From assembly GCF_048544455.1 (NCBI RefSeq), contig NC_133536.1, positions 168,908,325 to 168,972,324 of the forward strand: 64,000 nucleotides of DNA, given 5' to 3'. Positions 59,566 through 64,000 of this stretch are shown here, in pieces; the stretch's first letter is position 1; each line of letters starts with the position of its first letter. The position numbers and the translations under genes are program-made. Under the pieces are notes generated by a model, which was not told where the DNA came from, did not search any database, and saw nothing but the letters and a program-made list of their open reading frames with translations. The DNA comes from Silene latifolia (Eukaryota; Streptophyta; Magnoliopsida; Caryophyllales; Caryophyllaceae).

Positions 59566-62193
59566 TGTAATACCCCGTAATTTAATAATGATTTATGAGA
59601 ATAATTTATGTAATTAAAATAATTAATTAATGACATTTCAAATAATAATTGCAAATAAGACATTAATTAAATAATAAAATAAGTATCCAAGTCGGGAATT
59701 GGGCTTAGCAAGTAATTGAGCTTTGGGCCATGTGCCATAGTTATGTGGACCAAAATTTATTAATCTAGTATGAGTATGGTCGGGAATTGTTTCGGGATTT
59801 AATAAATAATAATAAGGAAATAATAAGTAAAAGTAATAGTAATTATATCAATAATTATCCTAATAATAATAGTGTTATGGCAATAATAAAATTAGTAAAG
59901 ATAGTATGTGCAAATCCTACTTATGGTAAGACTAATATAATATTTAATAATAGAAATAATAAGAATAATAATAATGGTAATTCCTATAATAATTGGAATA
60001 AGGCAATAGTTTCCTAATTGACATCGTATACTCCCTAAACCTAGATTATAAATACATAATAAATCTGAAAATAATTCATAAAAGAAGAAGGAAGAGATCT
60101 AAAAGAAAGAGGAAAAGAATTAAGGAAGAGAAAAGCAAACGAATTACCTTTTATTATCGCCTCAAGGTAATACTTTAAACCGTCTCATGTATACACTTTG
60201 CTTTGCTATAACTCGTAAACTAGGCCACCGTAGGACGAGCCGTGACTATGACTATGACCATTGACTGCCAGGGAGTGACTAGGACCCTTTGTTGACCGTT
60301 GTTGATCACCGTGATGGTGGTTGGAGGCTGGTTTTTGAAGCTACATGGTGAGGGTTATGCGGGTTGAAACAGGGGACTTTGACCCCAATACGGACCCTTA
60401 TTTGGACCCAAATTGGTCTGGGCATTGTTGGGTTGAGACCAGTGGTGAGAGTTGACCTCATGGGTGACATCGTGGTTACCGTAGGTGGTGGTTTGTGGGG
60501 GTGATGGCCGGAAAAACGTGAAACAGGGGAGGGGGTATTGTCACTGCTGCTGTCGGTTTTGGGAGGTTGTATTGGTGGTTTAGATGGGCGAGTAGAAGGT
60601 GGTAACACCTCTGGAACCACCATGGATCAGTGGTGACAACCGTTGTGACCTGGTGGCGGTGTGGTTGTGCTTAGTTGTTGATGGAAGCCGTGTTGCATAT
60701 GATTGTTGTTTTTGTTGCTGGTTGTTGTCGTTGCTTGTTGCTGTCGGGTAGGACGTGGGTTGTTGGCAGTGCTGGGTACGGTGGGGGCTAGGTTTGGTGG
60801 TGGCAGTAGTGGCGGTTGTTGGTGGTGGTCATAAATGGTGGTGTAAACCGAAGATTATATAGGTTGCGTCGGGTTCTTAAATATGTTGTTAAGGCAGCGT
60901 GGGAGTTCGTGGTTAGGGCTGTCATAGCTGCAGGTGTCGAGGGTGGTGGCTGACGGTGATGATGGTGGTGCACGATGCTGATGGCGGGTGGTGGATGGCT
61001 GTGCTAGGAGGGGCTGCCGAGGGGTTGTGAGGCGTGTGTGGGGTAGGGGAAGAGGTGAATTAATGGGTGTGGGTTTATGACTTGGTTTTTATATAACGGG
61101 TGTTGGGTTTTATTTTTAAGACGGGATTTTACATAATAATAATTCGTACGGGAAATAATTAATATAACTAAATTATATTTGAATAATAAATAATAATAGA
61201 ATGTAATAATTAATAATTGATGGAAATTATAATATTTATGTTAGGTGGCGATTTGTGAAGAAATCATAATCGGGTTCGGTTGCTTTTTTTATTGGATCGC
61301 TTTGAGCCGCTTAATTGGATATTTCTTGCCAGGTAGGATAGCTACTCAATCACTTTAATGTTTACTTGAATGATATTATCTTATTGTATTGGTTGAATTA
61401 TTTGGAATTGTGACGGATGATATACGATTGTTTGTTGGTTGTATTGAGATGATTTTAATATTGACTACCTCAGCTTGTGACTGAGATGATTTGATTATTG
61501 ACTACCTCAGTTAGTGACTGAGATGATTATATTGATTAATGGATTCCTCAGCTTCGTGTCTGAGTTGGTAAGAAATTATGTTGCCTAATTGTTTGCATTT
61601 TCATATCATGAGCACTTGCATTGGATACCTCACAACTGGTTCTGCAGGACTTTTTTCTGGGATGATGAGACCACCTCAACTTTGGTTGGGATGATGAGAC
61701 TACCCCGGCCAGGGATTGGCGGGATGAACAGGAGTGTCGGAGGATTGATCATGAGCATACATTGCATTTGCATTTACTATTGTTCTTGTATTCATTTATT
61801 GTTGTTGTTTGGCTATTCCTACTCAACCTTGGGTTGACGTGTATTTGGTAAACACCTGTGATGAACCATAATGGGGAGCAGATTTGACAGGTACTAAAGA
61901 TTAGCTGAATTGGGATCTCATGGGGATGTGCGAGGACTTGGCCAGTCTACCTAGAAATCTAGACCACATAGATTGTTTAATCACTTTATTTATTTCCGAT
62001 GCGAGTTGTATCTTATTTTATATTAAGTTTAGTTTGGTTAAATTGTAATAAACATGTAATCGCTAAACTTTTAATTTAAATTACTTTCGTGAGTTGAACT
62101 TTGTTATTCACTACCTCGGAAAACCAAGATGGTAGCGCTCACATTTACTTGGGATGTCTAGCTAAAGGCTCCTGAATAAATGGGGGTGTTACA
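59566..62193 (+). mobile_element. Solo LTR (2.6 kb) of a gypsy/chromovirus-type element inserted in gag
   Basis: TGTAATACCCC ... GGGTGTTACA ends and a 5-bp duplication CCGTT (59561-59565, 62194-62198). TATAAATA at 60047-60054 favours plus orientation. No internal domain or ORF. GC-rich GGTGGT tracts (60300-61020) and short repeats of CCTCAG..GTGACTGAGATGATT (61465-61565). Ends of this type are common in Tekay-like LTRs, from memory. Confidence 0.75.
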
Positions 62194-62198
62194 CCGTT

Positions 62199-62860
62199 TC
62201 CTGCTTATTAACCAAAGACTGAGTGGTCTTCAATTCGGCTATTTGAGCCGTTAGAGCCTCTAGTTGCGCTGCAATAGCATTATCTGACCCACTTCGTTTT
62301 TTTACTTCCTCTAGGGTTACCATCCTCAGCTGTATGAGTAGCTACTTGATCAATTAACTTCCAAACATTACCATCAGTAGTGTTATCTTGGAATCTCCCA
62401 TTAGCAGCTGAGTCTAGTAAAGCTCTATGATCATCATATAACCCATTATAAAACGGGTTGCAATGGAACCAAATTTTGAAACCATGGTGGGGGACGGACC
62501 TAACGAGCCATTTGAAGCAAATCCAAGCTTCATTAAAGTCTTCGGTGGGACCTTGCTTAAAACTTGTAATATCACTTCTCAATGCATTAGTTTTCTGTGG
62601 TGGAAAATACCTCTTGTAGAATACAAGAGCTAGAAAAGTCCAATTAGTAATTGTGTCGGTCTCCATATCTAAGTCATGTAACCACTTAGCTGCATCATCT
62701 CTCAAAGAGAGAGGAAATAAGGTCCGTTTCACCTGATCTTGAGTCACCCCAGTTGTTAAAGGAATAAAAAAGTAGTATGTAACAAATTTTTTCATGTGCA
62801 TTGCGGGGTCCTCTCCAGCTTTTCCTCCAAATAAATTCCTCTCTACTAGGCTTATGTATG
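62199..62860 (-). pseudogene. gag: Gag N-terminal half of the outer element
   Basis: LVERNLFGGKAGEDPAMHMK, then FPLSLRDDAAKWLHDLDMET, then VFYKRYFPPQ and the EDFNEAWICFKWLVRSVPHH block: a plant retrotransposon gag (PF03732-type). It is cut at its 5' side by an LTR beginning at 62861 and at its 3' side by the solo LTR. Confidence 0.8.
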
Positions 62861-64000
62861 TGTAACAGCAAATTTTGTATTGCGATAACTGAAATACAAA
62901 ACAAGGAAACAATTAAATTTATAATAAATATCAAAAGTACGTGTACAATCTCTAATGTATCCTCTGATTCTAATATGCCGTAAGGGGTACGTGTACGGGG
63001 TACACGTGAGGGGTGCGCGTGTAGACAAATTTAATTGCTCTACGCGCGATGTAAATTTGATTTCTTGAGAGGGTCGCGATGACTTGAATCTCTCTTGAAG
63101 GTTTGAACTTGTGATTGAATCTTCAACGCAGGCGGCACGATTTGATGTGCTTGTTGACTGCTTGCAATGATTTTGACAGAGAGGATTTGTAGGAATTTGT
63201 ACCTTGTTCTCTCTAGCTCCTTTGCAATTATGAATTTCCAACCCTTTGAATGAATGAGAAGAGCTCTATTTATAGAGTTTCAATTCCCCTTGTTGGACTT
63301 TGGTGGTCACAGGCCCATTTGTGGGTTTATTAGCAACCTTGGCCCAAATTTGATTCTTTCTGGGTTTAGTGATCCGAATAACTCCTTTTGTAATCCGAAT
63401 CGACCCGTATTTCATTTAATTGGGACAAAATAATTAAATTAAGTTAAAATTTGGTACTAACTCAAAATAATTAATTTATTTTATTTATTCGGCACATTAA
63501 TAAATTTTCCGTGCCTACAAATTGCCCCCTCGAGACCTTGTCACGTGCACCTCCTGGTGTCTTGACGTGGCGGGGTCTCGATTCATTTTGCTGACTTGGG
63601 AGCCGATGATGGGCACCATAACTTGTCGCGAAGGCGGCTCCACTTGATTTGACTTGACTTGGAAATAGATAGTGAACATCCTAACTTGTCGCAAGAATGA
63701 TCCATTTTTTTGTCACCCTGTCATTGTCTAACTTGGCGGGTGAATTTGTATTTGACTTAAAAGTCAAGGGCACCTCAACTTATCGTTGAGACAATTCATT
63801 TTTCTTGTAATGTCACCCTATCATTATTTAATTTGGCGAGCGACTTTTTTTCTTCCGACTTGGAAGTCGGGCAGCGTACCCAAACTTGTCATAAAGGTAG
63901 TAGCTTGCGGAATTTTTTTGACGTCACCCTGTCATTCTTTTTAGACTTGGCGGATAACGCATTTCTTTTTTACTTGTCTGACTTGAAAGTTATCAGGTAC
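62861..64000 (-). mobile_element. LTR of another retrotransposon, extends past the window
   Basis: The left edge TGTAACAGCAAATTTTG interrupts gag at 62860; the preceding GTATG would be its target copy. Minus-strand CTATAAATAG lies at 63275-63266, so transcription would run leftward. The U3 side (63570-64000) is made of degenerate tandem units. Confidence 0.6.
63570..64000 (-). repeat. Degenerate tandem repeats of about 110-130 bp in U3
   Basis: Units share GTCACCCTGTCATT, ACTTGGCGG and a CAACTTGTCG / AACTTATCG core with a nearby GACTTGGAAGTCGG-like inverted pair. At least three units are visible and the array continues off the edge. Confidence 0.55.

Larger units (their letters stand above)
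47105..62860 (-). mobile_element. Athila-like non-autonomous LTR element (gag-protease only), 5' end beyond the window
   Basis: The 3' LTR starts TGATAAGG at 47105 (preceded by ATTAT), is split by another element, and ends CATCA at 53925. The polypurine tract (minus strand GGTTTGGGGGAGTTT) follows at once. Moving right come non-coding sequence, an inserted CACTA element, protease, gag, a solo LTR in gag, more gag, and then another LTR at 62861. No RT, RNase H or integrase is found between protease and LTR, so the element depended on others. Confidence 0.7.

Noticed and set aside
60306-60973. Pro/Thr- and His-rich ORFs in the solo LTR
   Set aside because: They arise from GGT repeats in a non-coding LTR.
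63500-63620. GGTCTCG/CGAGACC-like sequence considered as a fifth promoter palindrome
   Set aside because: The halves are about 30-40 bp apart and imperfect, so I do not count it with the four TATA-proximal palindromes.

Overview
The window is nuclear DNA of a flowering plant, very probably a eudicot. It is AT-rich, full of nested LTR retrotransposons and MITEs, and holds one host gene with GT-AG introns. Repeated TACTCCGTA-type ends and the style of the Athila-like elements make Caryophyllales plausible, but that is an inference. I found no tRNA, rRNA or CRISPR.

Layout: (1) 1-3.3 kb is the 3' end of a Tat-like Ty3/gypsy element. An antisense additional ORF with one intron and a frameshift is followed by a polypurine tract and the 3' LTR. 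(2) 4.96-17.7 kb is a Ty1/copia element on the minus strand with matching TTATC target duplications. A 12 kb plus-strand Athila-like element sits inside its LTR, and most of the copia interior is gone. The Athila-like element has gag-protease, RT-RNase H, integrase and an ATHILA ORF-1-like frame, all damaged. Its 3' LTR carries a Mutator-type MITE and is truncated.

(3) 18.4-39.5 kb is one minus-strand host gene for an omega-amidase (NIT2-like) that transposons have stretched to 21 kb. Ten exons can be placed, including a 16-nt micro-exon. The 12.9 kb intron after the micro-exon holds hAT MITEs, Stowaways and a Helitron 3' end; fragments of RPS27 and of an LRR kinase lie upstream of that end. 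A Stowaway splits exon 1 and exon 3 has an in-frame stop, so this copy is probably a pseudogene.

(4) 39.5-47.1 kb holds two minus-strand Helitron termini, a 5'-truncated LINE with a 17-bp duplication, and several inverted-repeat MITEs. (5) 47.1-64 kb is a minus-strand, Athila-like, gag-protease-only element that has been invaded four times: by a related non-autonomous element (48.3-53.8 kb) in its LTR, by a CACTA element (55.2-57.0 kb), by a solo LTR (59.6-62.2 kb) in gag, and by another LTR starting at 62.86 kb.

The most unusual signal crosses these elements. Four different LTRs each carry their own short GC-rich palindrome, usually as a pair or cluster, about 40-80 bp upstream of a TATA box. 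The motifs are CTCGCACCGTGCGAG, CTCGATCGAG, CCCCGATCGGGG and CCCTCGGCCGAGGG. In two of the elements the same palindrome recurs inside the coding region and in the untranslated interior. All boundaries and comparisons were read by eye; no alignment was run.
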